Shown here: positions 1-9,238 of the stretch, piece after piece | How positions within the stretch are numbered: position 1 is the stretch's first letter | How the letters are laid out: every line of letters begins with the position of its first letter | Origin: Bacteroidota bacterium | GTDB lineage: Bacteria; Bacteroidota; Bacteroidia; Flavobacteriales; Schleiferiaceae | Length of the DNA: 64,000 nucleotides | NCBI GenBank assembly: GCA_003385605.1 | Contig: QQUU01000134.1 | Span: forward strand, 1-64,000 | Direction: 5' to 3' | The notes under the pieces: generated by a model | What the model saw: the letters and a program-made list of their open reading frames with translations, nothing else | Told to the model about the DNA's origin: nothing | The model's database searches: none | Program-made: the position numbers and the translations under genes

Positions 1-1
1 T

Positions 2-1910
2 ATCCATCCACACCTCGTGGGAAACATATTGTTCAGTGCCGGGGGCTTCTCCGCACTCTATGGCGACAAGCTCAGCTCTGTACTGGATGTACAGTACAAA
101 AGAGGCGGTGAAGAATTGGACACCAAAGTGGAAAGTTCCCTAACTGGCGTGAACATCAGCGCCACGAAAGCGGGTATGGATTGGGAAATTTTGAGCGGCT
201 TCCGTTACCGCAACAATGCGCTCTTGCTCAATGCCACCGATATCCAAAGCGATTACTTCCCCTCAAACGCCGACGGGCAGATCTTAGCGCGCAAGTGGTT
301 TGATAACGGGACTTCGCTCGAGATTTTTGGACACCTCTCCCACAACCGCATGAACCAGGTGCCGCAGAACCGCGAGACGAGCTTTGGTTCATTGCAAGAG
401 GCATTACGCCTGACCGTATTCTTTGACGGGCAAGAGAACTTTGGATACGACACACAGTTTTTAGCAACACGTTGGAACCAGCGATTGGAACGTGGCTTCC
501 GCAGCCTGAGTGCAACAGGGTTCCACACCACCGAGCGAGAGATCACTGACGTGATTGGCTATTACCGTCTGAGTGAGCTCAACAACGATCTGGGCAGCGA
601 CGACTTCGGAGAAATTTCGCTGGTGCGCGGTGTCGGTGCCTTCCAGGATTACCGCCGCAACTTTTTGGATGCCTACATCGTCAATGCGAAATACGCGGAA
701 GGCCGATTTTTTGATGTAGGCAAATTGAATTGGGGGGCGACAGTTCAAGGTGAAAACATCTACGACCGCTACAAGGAGTTTCAGCGCATCGACAGTGCTG
801 GCTACAGCTTGCCGCACCGTGAAAGCCAGCTCGATAGTGTCATCGATGGCCGATTGTACAGCACTCCCCTCGATAATTTGGACCTCTGTGATCGGAGGCC
901 GATTGTACAGCACTCCCCTCGATAATTTGGACCTCTACACCCACGTTAGTGCCACCCAGCTGATCACCAATACCCGATTGAAAGGATATGTGAATTGGGA
1001 AGGGAAATGGGCAACGGATAAAGGTATCTGGACCTACAACGCAGGAGTGCGCACTCAATATGCCACATTGAACGGCGAACTACGCATCAGCCCACGCTTC
1101 AAACTCTTTTACAAACCCAATGAGGAGGGCCGCACCTTTACCATTGCCGCCGGATTGTACGACCAATACCCGTTCTACCGAGAAATGCGCCAAAAAGACG
1201 GTGTGCTCAACACCGAGGTGCAAAGCCAGAACGCCATGCACTTCACCGTGCGCAGCGACAAAGATTTTGAGATGTGGGGACGCCCGTTTGTGTGGTCCTT
1301 TGAATCCTATTACAAGGACCTCAACCGAGTCAACCTGTATGATATTGAAAACGTACGCATTCGCTACGCGGCAGATAACAATGCCATCGGACGTATCTAC
1401 GGCTTCGACAGCCGCGTGAATGGGGAATTCGTGCAAGGCACCGACAGCTGGTTCACTTTCAGCTTATTTAAAGCCGAGGAACGACCGACAGACGACTTTG
1501 CCCAAGGCTGGTTTGCCCGTCCGACTGATACGCGCTTCAACTTTGCCGTATACTTCCAAGATTATTTACCGAACGACCCCTCTACTCGTCTGAGTCTGAC
1601 CTTGATGGTTGGCGGCGGCTTCCCTTTTGGACCTGATGGCCCCGGCGACGGTATTAGTGACCCGTGGGAGCGCGTGTTCAGATCTCCGCCCTACCGCCGT
1701 GCCGACATTGGATTCATTAAAGTACTGAAAGGCAAATGGACCGAGCAGTTTGACGAGGTCTGGGTGAGCGCAGAAATCTTCAACTTGTTGCAAGCGCGCA
1801 ATACTGTGAGCTACCTTTGGGTGCGTGATGTAAGTGCTGCCGGCCAATATGCCGTACCGAACTACATGACCAACAGATTGATCAACTTCAAAATGCACGT
1901 GGACTTATGA
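2..1910 (+). CDS. TonB-dependent receptor, C-terminal part, frameshifted
   Basis: The gene enters from the left edge, so its signal peptide and most of the plug domain are missing. The first readable residues (FSALYGDKLSSVLDV) are typical of the end of a TonB receptor plug. The rest is long, aromatic-rich and strand-forming, as in a 22-strand outer membrane barrel, and ends near KMHVDL. These receptors import ligands such as siderophores, vitamins or glycans across the outer membrane using TonB energy; the ligand cannot be told here. The frame is broken: one frame runs to a stop at 923-925, and the rest is read one frame over up to 1910. The cause is a near-tandem 49-bp duplication at 848-936. 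Removing 49 bases joins the frames through LYSTPLDNLDLYTHVSATQ without loss. Either a real mutation or an assembly error is possible. Confidence 0.85.
848..936 (+). repeat. Direct repeat, 40 bp, offset 49 bp, causing a frameshift
   Basis: Bases 848-887 and 897-936 are identical over 40 bp and lie 49 bp apart. The ten bases before each copy also match in part (838-847 against 887-896). The spacing is not a multiple of three, so the second copy shifts the reading frame of the TonB receptor and leads to a stop at 923-925. The translation LYSTPLDNLDL appears once in each frame. Confidence 0.95.
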
Positions 1911-2143
1911 GAATAGTAGAGAGCTGGAGCACGAAACAATTCAAAACTACCATCTACGCCATGGAGCGCTGGCACGTCGTGGAATTTGAGGCGGGTCCGA
2001 TGAAGCAAGCCTACAAGTTCATGAAGGACAGCCACCCCTCACCGGCGGCAGTCAAAGAAGCGCTGACAGAGACCTTCCTCGCCGGGGTGTACACAAACTT
2101 TGAACAGATGTACATCAACTTCAAAGAGAACGGGTTGAAGTAG
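1907..2143 (+). CDS. Small conserved-looking protein of unknown function (78 aa)
   Basis: The ATG overlaps the stop of the TonB receptor gene in an ATGA arrangement, so the two are probably translated together. The protein has no signal peptide, membrane segment or cysteine. It is rich in aromatic and charged residues (MERWHVVEFEAG, AYKFMKDSHPSPAAVKEAL) and looks like a small soluble alpha/beta protein. I do not recognise a family. The tight coupling suggests it is a genuine gene, possibly connected with the receptor above. It converges tail to tail with the next gene, whose stop begins at the next base. Confidence 0.6.
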   Translation: MRIVESWSTKQFKTTIYAMERWHVVEFEAGPMKQAYKFMKDSHPSPAAVKEALTETFLAGVYTNFEQMYINFKENGLK

Positions 2144-2746
2144 TTACCCTAAAAGTGCAATGACATCTTCCTCAAGCGAAGCGCCCTTGTCCTTGTTGTA
2201 CCAATCCTGAGCAAACAGCGTCCACTCCTTGTAGTCGAACTCCGGCTCAGCCTTCCATGTGGCATATTCCTCCATCAATGGCGTTGGACGTGGGCCCCAA
2301 GTTCCAAGGACTTCGAAATTTTCGTTTAATCGGACCAATTTTGGAATAGAGCGTCCCCCATTGGTTAGAAACTCGTCCATGAGTTCCGTGTTTTCATCGC
2401 GGAGGATGATACGCAATTCAACCCCAGCATGCTCGGCCCATTTGGCAATAAACGGCAGGTTATGCGCTGCATCTCCACACCACGTTTCGCTGAAGACCAA
2501 CCACTGTTCTTTCTGGCTCGTTCTAGAAGCAATGTTATCCAGGGTGCTCTGCGCTGGCTTGTAGGTCTTTTCCCAACGGCGCATTCGCGCTGCGCTCAGC
2601 TTGGTATATTCAACGTAAGACGGCTTTTGCGGGCCCGTAGTCGTGCCTTCTTTGGCCATGGCTTTGTTCATGGCGCTGTACGCTTCGTAGGTCTGGCCAT
2701 TTGCCATTGCTTCGCGCAATACTTCGGTGCGTTGTGTGGTATCCAT
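2144..2746 (-). CDS. Thioredoxin-like protein (Thioredoxin_9 type)
   Basis: This 200-aa soluble protein has a thioredoxin-like core from about residue 80. It has the segment VFSETWCGDAAHNLPF, with the active-site cysteine at residue 90, and a probable cis-proline in GGRSIPKLV. The usual CxxC is reduced to a single cysteine because the second position is alanine (CGDA). That resembles the Thioredoxin_9 / bacilliredoxin-like families more than classical thioredoxin. A redox or mixed-disulfide role, perhaps with bacillithiol since bshB1 lies in the same window, is inference. There is no signal peptide, so it is cytoplasmic. The N-terminal 75 residues are helical and of unclear function. Confidence 0.75.
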   Translation of the reverse strand: MDTTQRTEVLREAMANGQTYEAYSAMNKAMAKEGTTTGPQKPSYVEYTKLSAARMRRWEKTYKPAQSTLDNIASRTSQKEQWLVFSETWCGDAAHNLPFIAKWAEHAGVELRIILRDENTELMDEFLTNGGRSIPKLVRLNENFEVLGTWGPRPTPLMEEYATWKAEPEFDYKEWTLFAQDWYNKDKGASLEEDVIALLG

Positions 2747-2778
2747 AGGGGATGTTTAGTTAGGAATTGGTCCCGGGC

Positions 2779-3813
2779 TTACTTCTTAACCAAAGAGAGT
2801 GCAGGACGTTCAACCAACAAATGCAAAAGTGCTGCCACTGCGATAGATAGTGACAAGAAGGCAGGAAGTGCGACGGCATTGCTCAGTCCCAGGGATTTGA
2901 TCCACATCAAAACAGGAATGTGAAACAGGTAGAGGGAATAGCTGATCGCCCCAATGAATCGGAACGGGCGGAAGGATAGGAATTTGCGCCAAGCGCCCTC
3001 TTGGAAGGATGCCAATAGCAATATGCCCCAAAGGATGGCGGCAGGAACGTACACGTTGGAGTGAGTAAAATCGTCGGAAGCCCAACCCCAGCCGATGAAC
3101 AGTCCCATGGTAAGAACAAGGAGATTGGTCAGCCAAGTACTTTGAACGGCCCTCTGGAAAGCATCCTTGTACAAGGTTTCAAATGCAGCAATGAGGGTGC
3201 CTATGGCGAAGATGCCTAGGTACCTCAACGTGCTGTGTCTTGGAAGTTCATTAAAGTGATTAATGAGGAGCGTGGCGAGGATGATGGCGGTGAAGAATCG
3301 GACCGTATTGCTTCCTTGTAATTTAAACAGACGCAAGCACAAAAGCAGCAATAGCGGGCTGATCAAGTAATAGCGGAACTCTGTGGGGATGGACCAGAAG
3401 ATGTGATCGCCGCGCATTAGTGCTAAATGCTCCCATACGTGGGACCACTCTCGAATGACCACCTTGTAGCCGGCCTCATTCATCAGTCGGAAAGTGATCA
3501 GAGCGAGCAGGAATGGAGGAAAAATGCGCATGATACGGCGACCGATGTAGTAGCGCCAATAGTTCCAATTGCCTTTGCCTTGCTGCCAGACTTGGATGAT
3601 CTGCTTATCGAGCAAGTAGGCAGAGATGATAAAGAACAGGTATACCCCTAATTTACCTCTAGATAAAAAGTAGCCGTCGAGCCAAGGGCTCAAACCTTGA
3701 TTGGTAGAGTGTCCAAAGAGCACGAGCAATACCGCCCATCCCCTTAGACCATCTAGAGCTTTATTATGCTCTGGACGGTGGTCGTAGGGAAAGAACAGCT
3801 CGCGCAGTTTCAT
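2779..3813 (-). CDS. Acyltransferase 3 family membrane protein
   Basis: The protein has about ten hydrophobic segments and begins with the family hallmark HNKALDGLRGWAVLLVLFGH, which holds the catalytic-type histidine after the first transmembrane helix. A second typical motif is IPTEFRYYLISPLLLLL. These inner-membrane enzymes transfer acetyl or other acyl groups to sugars or peptidoglycan on the cell surface; the acceptor is unknown. I chose the ATG at 3813 (MKLRELFF, 344 aa), one base after the rocD stop. An in-frame upstream start at 3858 would place 15 extra residues inside rocD. The one-base spacing suggests co-transcription with rocD, which is an unexpected functional pairing. Confidence 0.85.
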   Translation of the reverse strand: MKLRELFFPYDHRPEHNKALDGLRGWAVLLVLFGHSTNQGLSPWLDGYFLSRGKLGVYLFFIISAYLLDKQIIQVWQQGKGNWNYWRYYIGRRIMRIFPPFLLALITFRLMNEAGYKVVIREWSHVWEHLALMRGDHIFWSIPTEFRYYLISPLLLLLCLRLFKLQGSNTVRFFTAIILATLLINHFNELPRHSTLRYLGIFAIGTLIAAFETLYKDAFQRAVQSTWLTNLLVLTMGLFIGWGWASDDFTHSNVYVPAAILWGILLLASFQEGAWRKFLSFRPFRFIGAISYSLYLFHIPVLMWIKSLGLSNAVALPAFLSLSIAVAALLHLLVERPALSLVKK

Positions 3814-3814
3814 C

Positions 3815-5080
3815 TTATTTTCTGAATTCGAACAGGGTCTTGCGAATGATCGCAACACATTCGTCCATCTGCTCCTTGGTCATTACTAACGGTGGTGCAA
3901 AACGGATGATGTTACCGTGGGTAGGTTTGGCTAAGAGACCGTTGTCTTTTAAGGCAACACAAATGTCCCATGCCGTTGAGCTGTCCGGCGTGTCGTTGAT
4001 GATAATGGCATTCAGTAGGCCTTTACCGCGCACTTTAGTCACTAGATCCGTTTCGCCAATGATGTCGTTCATCTTCTCGCGGAAGTAGGCACCGAGCTCG
4101 CGAGCATGCGGCGCTAACCCCTCTTCTTTTACTACTTCTAAAGCAGCCATGGCTACCTCAGCAGCAATTGGGTTTCCACCGAAGGTAGAACCGTGCTGGC
4201 CAGGCTTTATGACTTCCATCACTGTATCGTCTGCCAACACAGCACTCACTGGGTATACACCTCCGGAAAGGGCCTTACCGAGGATCAATAAGTCTGGTTT
4301 TGAATAGGTCGATTGACGCTCACACGTATTGCCACAGGTACAGTTTCCACATACAGCCAACATCGAACCTGTGCGTGCAATACCGGTTTGTACCTCGTCT
4401 GCCATGAAGAGCACGTTTCGCTCCTTACAGAGTTCTGCTGCTTGTGCGATGAAGGTATCTGCCGGAGTGTTCACCCCTGCTTCACCTTGGATAGGCTCTA
4501 CCAAGAAACCTACAACGTTCTCATTCATCAAAGCGAAGTTTAATGCAGCGATATCGTTGTACGGGATGCTTACGAAGCCTGAAGTATATGGGCCAAAGTT
4601 GGCACGAGCGTCTTGGTCGTCGGAGAACGAAATGATGGTTGTCGTGCGTCCGTGGAAGTTGCCTTCACATACGACGATGATGCCGGCGTTTTCTGCGACA
4701 CCCTTCTTTTCATACCCCCACTTACGGGCAATCTTAATGGCCGTCTCTACCGCCTCGGCACCCGAGTTCATTGGGAGAATCTTGTCGAAACCAAAGGTCT
4801 CACTCATGTACTTCTCGTACTCCCCGAGCTTGCTGTTGTAAAAGGCACGCGAGGTCAGGGTTAATTTTTTCGCCTGCTCCGTTAGTGCTCCTACAATCTT
4901 CGGGTGGCAATGTCCTTGGTTGACTGCGCTGTAGGCACTCAAGAAATCGTAGTACTTCTTCCCTTCTACGTCCCATACGTGGACGCCTTCACCACGGTCG
5001 AGGACCACTGGAAGTGGATGGTAGTTGTGTGCGCCGTAGCGCTCTTCGAGTTCCATTAATGAGGCAGAAGTATGTGCCAT
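3815..5080 (-). CDS. rocD: Ornithine aminotransferase
   Basis: Ornithine-oxo-acid transaminase moves the delta-amino group of ornithine to 2-oxoglutarate, giving glutamate semialdehyde in arginine/ornithine breakdown and proline supply. The 421-aa protein has the class III aminotransferase core: NSGAEAVETAIKIARKWGY, the PLP-binding aspartate in MADEVQTGI, and the PLP lysine at residue 269 in LILGKALSGG. Between these lies an insert with four cysteines (residues 244, 247, 249 and 253, CGNCTCGNTC) that classical RocD enzymes lack. I recall similar inserts in other Bacteroidota RocD proteins. The insert could bind a metal, but that is inference. A TAnnTTTG box lies 26 bases upstream of the start. 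Confidence 0.95.
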   Translation of the reverse strand: MAHTSASLMELEERYGAHNYHPLPVVLDRGEGVHVWDVEGKKYYDFLSAYSAVNQGHCHPKIVGALTEQAKKLTLTSRAFYNSKLGEYEKYMSETFGFDKILPMNSGAEAVETAIKIARKWGYEKKGVAENAGIIVVCEGNFHGRTTTIISFSDDQDARANFGPYTSGFVSIPYNDIAALNFALMNENVVGFLVEPIQGEAGVNTPADTFIAQAAELCKERNVLFMADEVQTGIARTGSMLAVCGNCTCGNTCERQSTYSKPDLLILGKALSGGVYPVSAVLADDTVMEVIKPGQHGSTFGGNPIAAEVAMAALEVVKEEGLAPHARELGAYFREKMNDIIGETDLVTKVRGKGLLNAIIINDTPDSSTAWDICVALKDNGLLAKPTHGNIIRFAPPLVMTKEQMDECVAIIRKTLFEFRK

Positions 5081-5106
5081 GAGCTGTTGTGATTTTGGGT
5101 TTCACG

Positions 5107-5114
5107 CAAATATA
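5107..5114 (-). promoter_or_regulatory. Probable -7 promoter box of rocD
   Basis: On the minus strand this reads TATATTTG, a perfect match to the Bacteroidota -7 consensus TAnnTTTG, 26 bases before the rocD start. No clear TTG -33 box is seen at the expected distance. Confidence 0.5.
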
Positions 5115-5178
5115 AGTCGTAGAGGTGGGTCTATTGGTAGAATTGGCTTAACTTCATATCGCTAATAATCACAAGCGT

Positions 5179-7206
5179 ATGAAAAAACTTATACTCTCTC
5201 TATTGGTAGTGGCTTTTGCAGGTACTTCAGCAAGTGCACAGTACTACCATTTGGCGGCTGCCTCGGGCAACCCAAACAACATTAATCAAGAAGATTCGGA
5301 ATACCCAGTGGGTAGTGGTCTACCAACAGACTGGACTTCTATTATGGCGGCACAGCAAACTGCAGGTAGCTATTCTTCTTCTCAGAACATTCCATTTACT
5401 TTCCTATTCAACGGCGATACAGTAACAACGTACCGTGCGTCGAATACAGGTATTGTGACGTTCTCTCAGCTTTCTTCTCCAGCCAACAACAGTGCTGGAA
5501 CAGCGGTAAGCTTGAGCAGCTCTACAGTGCCAGATTCATCCGTATGTATTTTAGGTATCAACGGTTCTGGATCTAACGATCAGGTTGCGCGCAAGACGTT
5601 CGGTACTTCGCCAAACCGTCAAGAGTGGATCCTTTTCGCTTCGTACAGCGCTACGGGTACTACCGGTTCACACTGGACGTACTGGTCAGTAGTACTGGAA
5701 GAGACGACCAACAACATTTACATCGTGGATCAGCGTACTGCTGGATGGACAGGAACAGTAAACGTTGGTGTTCGCGTAGATTCAGCGACTACAGATGAAA
5801 TCTCTGCATTGTCTTCAGGATCTACCAATGCACCAGACCGTACGGACAACACGCACCAAACCTTCATCCAAGGAACACAGCCAGATTACGAGATGGCCGG
5901 TGTTGCTGTAAATATGAACCCGTTTGTGGCGCTTACTTCTGCTCCGTTTACCATCAGTGCTGATTTCGTAAACAATGGTGCTGCTTCCATCACGGGTGCA
6001 GATATCAACTACAGCGTGAACGGCGGTACAGCGACAACCTCGACATTGACCGGTTTGAGCATTGCTTCAGGTGCATCTGCAACGGTGACTTCAGCAACAA
6101 ACTGGACGCCTTCGGCTACCGGTACTTATGATGTCAAAGTATGGTTGAGCAACCTTAACGGTTCAAATTCCGATGCAAACACGAGCAACGATACAGCTAT
6201 GATCACTGTTCAGGTAGTGGCAGCGCTTACAACGCGCTACCCGCTGTTTGAAACCTTTACCTCATCAACCTGTCCTCCGTGTACGCCAGCCAACGTTCAG
6301 ATGGAAAGTGTATTCGATGTGAACCCGGGCGAGTACAGCTCTATTAAATACCAGATGAGCTGGCCAGGTACGGGTGATCCATACTACACTACGGAAGGTG
6401 GTGCGCGTCGCAGCTTCTACGGCATCAACTCTGTACCTCGCGTAGAGATTGATGGTGGTTGGGACAGCAATGGAAATAACGTGACTCAGGCAGTTTTCGA
6501 CCAGTACCAGAACGTACCGGCATTCGTAGAGATGGATGCCACGTTTAGCCGCTTCTCCAAGACGGTAGAAACGACAATTGAAATCACACCGCTTGCCGAT
6601 GTGACTTCAAACAACCTCGCGCTATTTGCTGTGATTTACTCACACCGCGATACGGCAAACGTGAAAACGAACGGTGAGACTGAGTTCATCAATGTTGTAA
6701 AGAAAATGATGCCTTCTTCTTCAGGTCAGAGCATCTCTTCATTGACTTCAGGCACAACGGTTACGCAGACCTTGAGCTACACGTTCAACGGAAACTACGT
6801 ATTGCCAGCCAATGCGCAGTCACCAGCGAACTTGAACGTAGAACATACCGTTGAAGACTTTGAAAACCTTGGTGTCATTGCTTGGATCCAAGACATGAGC
6901 ACGAAGGAGGTCTTCCAAAGTGTTGACGCGACTTACACTATTGGTCAATTCGAAAATGAATTGGCATCTGCGTTGAGTATTTACCCGAACCCAGCTACAG
7001 ATTTCATTACTGTAGAAGGAAACTTCGAGGGTAAAGCAACTGTGAAGCTCATCAGCCTCTTGGGTCAAGAGATCCAAGGTTTTAAAGGCGAGTTAAGCGC
7101 TGGAAACTCATTGCGCATCCCAACAGAAGGCCTTGCAAAAGGAACGTACCTCGTTGTGGTAAGCAAAGAAGGAACGACGCACGCAGAACCAGTAGTGGTT
7201 CGCTAA
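5179..7206 (+). CDS. Secreted Omp28-like protein with T9SS sorting domain
   Basis: A signal peptide (MKKLILSLLV to SASAQ, about 20 residues) is followed by a beta-rich region, then a CARDB-like segment at about residues 245-345 (DFVNNGAASITGADINYSVN). The next domain carries a thioredoxin-like CPPC at residues 365-368 (FTSSTCPPCTPANVQ), as in the Omp28 outer membrane lipoprotein family. The last 75 residues, from LSIYPNPATDFITVEGNF to the end, form a type A T9SS sorting domain. The protein is therefore exported by Sec, crosses the outer membrane through the type IX system and is probably held on the cell surface. Its function is unknown; a surface thiol-disulfide role is possible. A strong terminator follows. 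Confidence 0.85.
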   Translation: MKKLILSLLVVAFAGTSASAQYYHLAAASGNPNNINQEDSEYPVGSGLPTDWTSIMAAQQTAGSYSSSQNIPFTFLFNGDTVTTYRASNTGIVTFSQLSSPANNSAGTAVSLSSSTVPDSSVCILGINGSGSNDQVARKTFGTSPNRQEWILFASYSATGTTGSHWTYWSVVLEETTNNIYIVDQRTAGWTGTVNVGVRVDSATTDEISALSSGSTNAPDRTDNTHQTFIQGTQPDYEMAGVAVNMNPFVALTSAPFTISADFVNNGAASITGADINYSVNGGTATTSTLTGLSIASGASATVTSATNWTPSATGTYDVKVWLSNLNGSNSDANTSNDTAMITVQVVAALTTRYPLFETFTSSTCPPCTPANVQMESVFDVNPGEYSSIKYQMSWPGTGDPYYTTEGGARRSFYGINSVPRVEIDGGWDSNGNNVTQAVFDQYQNVPAFVEMDATFSRFSKTVETTIEITPLADVTSNNLALFAVIYSHRDTANVKTNGETEFINVVKKMMPSSSGQSISSLTSGTTVTQTLSYTFNGNYVLPANAQSPANLNVEHTVEDFENLGVIAWIQDMSTKEVFQSVDATYTIGQFENELASALSIYPNPATDFITVEGNFEGKATVKLISLLGQEIQGFKGELSAGNSLRIPTEGLAKGTYLVVVSKEGTTHAEPVVVR

Positions 7207-7235
7207 TCGTCGATAGACTAAAATTGTGATTTTAA

Positions 7236-7260
7236 GGGCGGCCTCGAGGCCGCCCTTTTT
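7236..7260 (+). terminator. Rho-independent terminator
   Basis: A perfect 20-bp palindrome (7236-7255, GGGCGGCCTCGAGGCCGCCC) is followed by five T, just after the Omp28-like gene. Confidence 0.9.
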
Positions 7261-7287
7261 CGTTTCCAATACTCGTAGAATTCGATG

Positions 7288-7295
7288 TACTTTTG
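7288..7295 (+). promoter_or_regulatory. Probable -7 promoter box of rlmD
   Basis: TACTTTTG matches TAnnTTTG and ends only five bases before the rlmD ATG. If used, transcription would begin at or very near the start codon, giving a leaderless or nearly leaderless message. Confidence 0.4.
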
Positions 7296-7300
7296 CGCCC

Positions 7301-8731
7301 ATGGGCAGAAGAAATAGACGCATACCGAACATTGAGCAAATGCAGCTCACGGATATTGGCAACAAAGGCAAGGCCGTGGGCCGCTACAACGAACGTGTAG
7401 TATTTGTAACGGGCGGTGTTCCTGGCGATGTAGTAGACGTACAAGTCACTAAAAAGCGCCGGAATTACTTAGAAGGTAAAGTCATAAATGTCCATACCTA
7501 CAGCCCGGACCGCGTGGAGGCAAAATGCCAATACTTCGGAGTATGTGGTGGCTGTAAATGGCAGAACCTCGATTATGCCAAGCAGCTCGAATACAAAGAG
7601 AAAGAGGTGCGTGAGAATTTGAGGAAAATTGGCCACGTCACTCCAGAAGAGTTTCACCCTATTCTGGGCAGCGGACAGCAGTACATGTACCGCAACAAGC
7701 TTGAATTCAGCTTTACAGACAACAAATGGTTGACCCAAGAGCAACTCGACAGCGGCGAGGAGTTTCCTGAGCGCAGAGGCGCCGGTTTCCACATCCCAGG
7801 ATTCTGGGACAAGGTGCTTGATATTGATGCTTGTCACCTGCAACCGGACCCGAGCAATGCGATTCGCAACTTTGTGCGCGACTGGGCCATTGAGCGCGAT
7901 CTGCCCTTCTTCCATGCGCGCAGCCAAGAAGGTTGGCTTCGTACGATGATGATCCGTGTAGCGAGCACTGGTGAGGTATTGGTATTGATCCAATTCAAAA
8001 CTGAACTCCAAGCAGAGCGCGAAGCCCTGTTGGCCGACCTAGATGCGGCTTTCCCGCAGATCACAACGCTTCAGTACGTCATCAACGAAAAGCAAAACGA
8101 CACCATCTACGACCAGGAGGTCATCACTTACAGTGGTCCTGGTTTTATTGAAGAAGCGATGCCTAAGTATAGTGGCAAGGGGGAATTGAGATTTAAAATT
8201 GGCCCGAAAAGCTTCTACCAAACCAACCCACTTCAGGCGCACGAGCTTTATAAAGTGGCTCTAGACATGGCCGATATCCAAAAGGATGATCTAGTCTTTG
8301 ACCTCTACACGGGGACGGGAACCATTGCCCTATTTATGGCTGAAAAAGCGAAGGAGGTTGTGGGTATTGAATTGATCCCAGAAGCCATCGTAGATGCCAA
8401 GTTAAATGCCGCGAATAACGGCATTGAAAATGCGACGTTCTACGACGGTGATATGAAGGATGTATTTAATGCCGATTTTATTGCGAAACACGGCAAGCCA
8501 AATGTCCTGGTGACCGACCCTCCGCGCGAAGGGATGCACGGCGATGTGGTACAGCTGCTCCTCGATCTAGAGATTCCGAAAATCGTCTATGTAAGCTGTA
8601 ATTCTGCCACCCAGGCCAGAGACCTCGGTTTGCTTGCGGAGAAATATACCATCACGCAAAGTCGTGCGGTAGATATGTTCCCGCAGACACATCACATTGA
8701 AAACGTTGTTCAATTAGTCTTAAAGGCGTAA
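7301..8731 (+). CDS. rlmD: 23S rRNA (uracil-5-)-methyltransferase, RlmD/RumA family
   Basis: This enzyme uses SAM to convert a uridine in 23S rRNA to 5-methyluridine. The 476-aa protein has a TRAM RNA-binding domain at about residues 11-66. An iron-sulfur cluster site follows (CQYFGVCGGCKWQNL, Cys 76, 82 and 85, with a fourth Cys in DIDACHL). The Rossmann methyltransferase domain carries YTGTGTIALFMAEKAKE, the motif VTDPPREGM and the catalytic cysteine in IVYVSCNSATQ. I chose the ATG at 7301 because an upstream in-frame start at 7226 would lie inside the preceding terminator. Whether it methylates U1939 or another site cannot be told from sequence alone. The next gene starts 9 bases after the stop. 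Confidence 0.9.
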   Translation: MGRRNRRIPNIEQMQLTDIGNKGKAVGRYNERVVFVTGGVPGDVVDVQVTKKRRNYLEGKVINVHTYSPDRVEAKCQYFGVCGGCKWQNLDYAKQLEYKEKEVRENLRKIGHVTPEEFHPILGSGQQYMYRNKLEFSFTDNKWLTQEQLDSGEEFPERRGAGFHIPGFWDKVLDIDACHLQPDPSNAIRNFVRDWAIERDLPFFHARSQEGWLRTMMIRVASTGEVLVLIQFKTELQAEREALLADLDAAFPQITTLQYVINEKQNDTIYDQEVITYSGPGFIEEAMPKYSGKGELRFKIGPKSFYQTNPLQAHELYKVALDMADIQKDDLVFDLYTGTGTIALFMAEKAKEVVGIELIPEAIVDAKLNAANNGIENATFYDGDMKDVFNADFIAKHGKPNVLVTDPPREGMHGDVVQLLLDLEIPKIVYVSCNSATQARDLGLLAEKYTITQSRAVDMFPQTHHIENVVQLVLKA

Positions 8732-8740
8732 TTTCATCGC

Positions 8741-9238
8741 ATGAGTTCGAATACACAAGAAATCTTAGGCGCCGAAGCCATTGCACATAAAGTTCAACGC
8801 TTGGCTTGGGAGCTGTACGACAGACACAGCAAAGCAGAGCAGTTGTATGTTGTGGGTATCCAAGGCAACGGCTATTGGCTCGCACAGCAGCTCGTAGCAA
8901 AGCTGAATGCAATCAGCGACATAAAGATTGAGTTGATTGAATTGACCCTAGATAAAAGCGATCCGAAACCTGCAGATATGCAGATCGATCTTCCTTCTGG
9001 TGCGCACGTCGCCTTAGTAGACGATGTACTCAACAGCGGGCGTACCCTACTTTGGGCCGTTATCAAACTCATGGAATTCCACCCTCAGCAACTCAGCACC
9101 ACCGTTCTCGTTGACCGCAGTCACAAGCGTTACCCAGTGAAAGCCGACATCAAAGGTTTAAGCTTGAGCACCACGCTTCAAGAAACGGTAAAACTGAATG
9201 TAGAAAACGGTACGGCTTTAAACGTTTGCCTAGTCTAA
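8741..9238 (+). CDS. Phosphoribosyltransferase family protein, PyrR-like
   Basis: This 165-aa protein belongs to the type I phosphoribosyltransferases. The PRPP-binding 13-residue motif VALVDDVLNSGRT is at residues 90-102, and a pyrophosphate-loop-like GIQGNG is at 39-44. The overall order resembles PyrR (uracil phosphoribosyltransferase / pyr operon regulator), but no pyr genes or attenuator lie nearby, so base specificity is open. It sits 9 bases after rlmD, suggesting co-transcription. Its last 9 bases overlap the end of aroK on the other strand. Confidence 0.8.
   Translation: MSSNTQEILGAEAIAHKVQRLAWELYDRHSKAEQLYVVGIQGNGYWLAQQLVAKLNAISDIKIELIELTLDKSDPKPADMQIDLPSGAHVALVDDVLNSGRTLLWAVIKLMEFHPQQLSTTVLVDRSHKRYPVKADIKGLSLSTTLQETVKLNVENGTALNVCLV

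Noticed and set aside
461-913. Long open frame on the minus strand opposite the TonB receptor (150 codons)
   Set aside because: It lies wholly opposite a strongly supported barrel-coding sequence, and its translation has no recognisable motif.
4329-4841. Plus-strand open frame of 170 codons opposite rocD
   Set aside because: Opposite the PLP-binding core of rocD; no independent support.
7469-8011. Minus-strand open frame of 180 codons inside rlmD
   Set aside because: It runs opposite the TRAM, iron-sulfur and catalytic parts of rlmD and has no family features.
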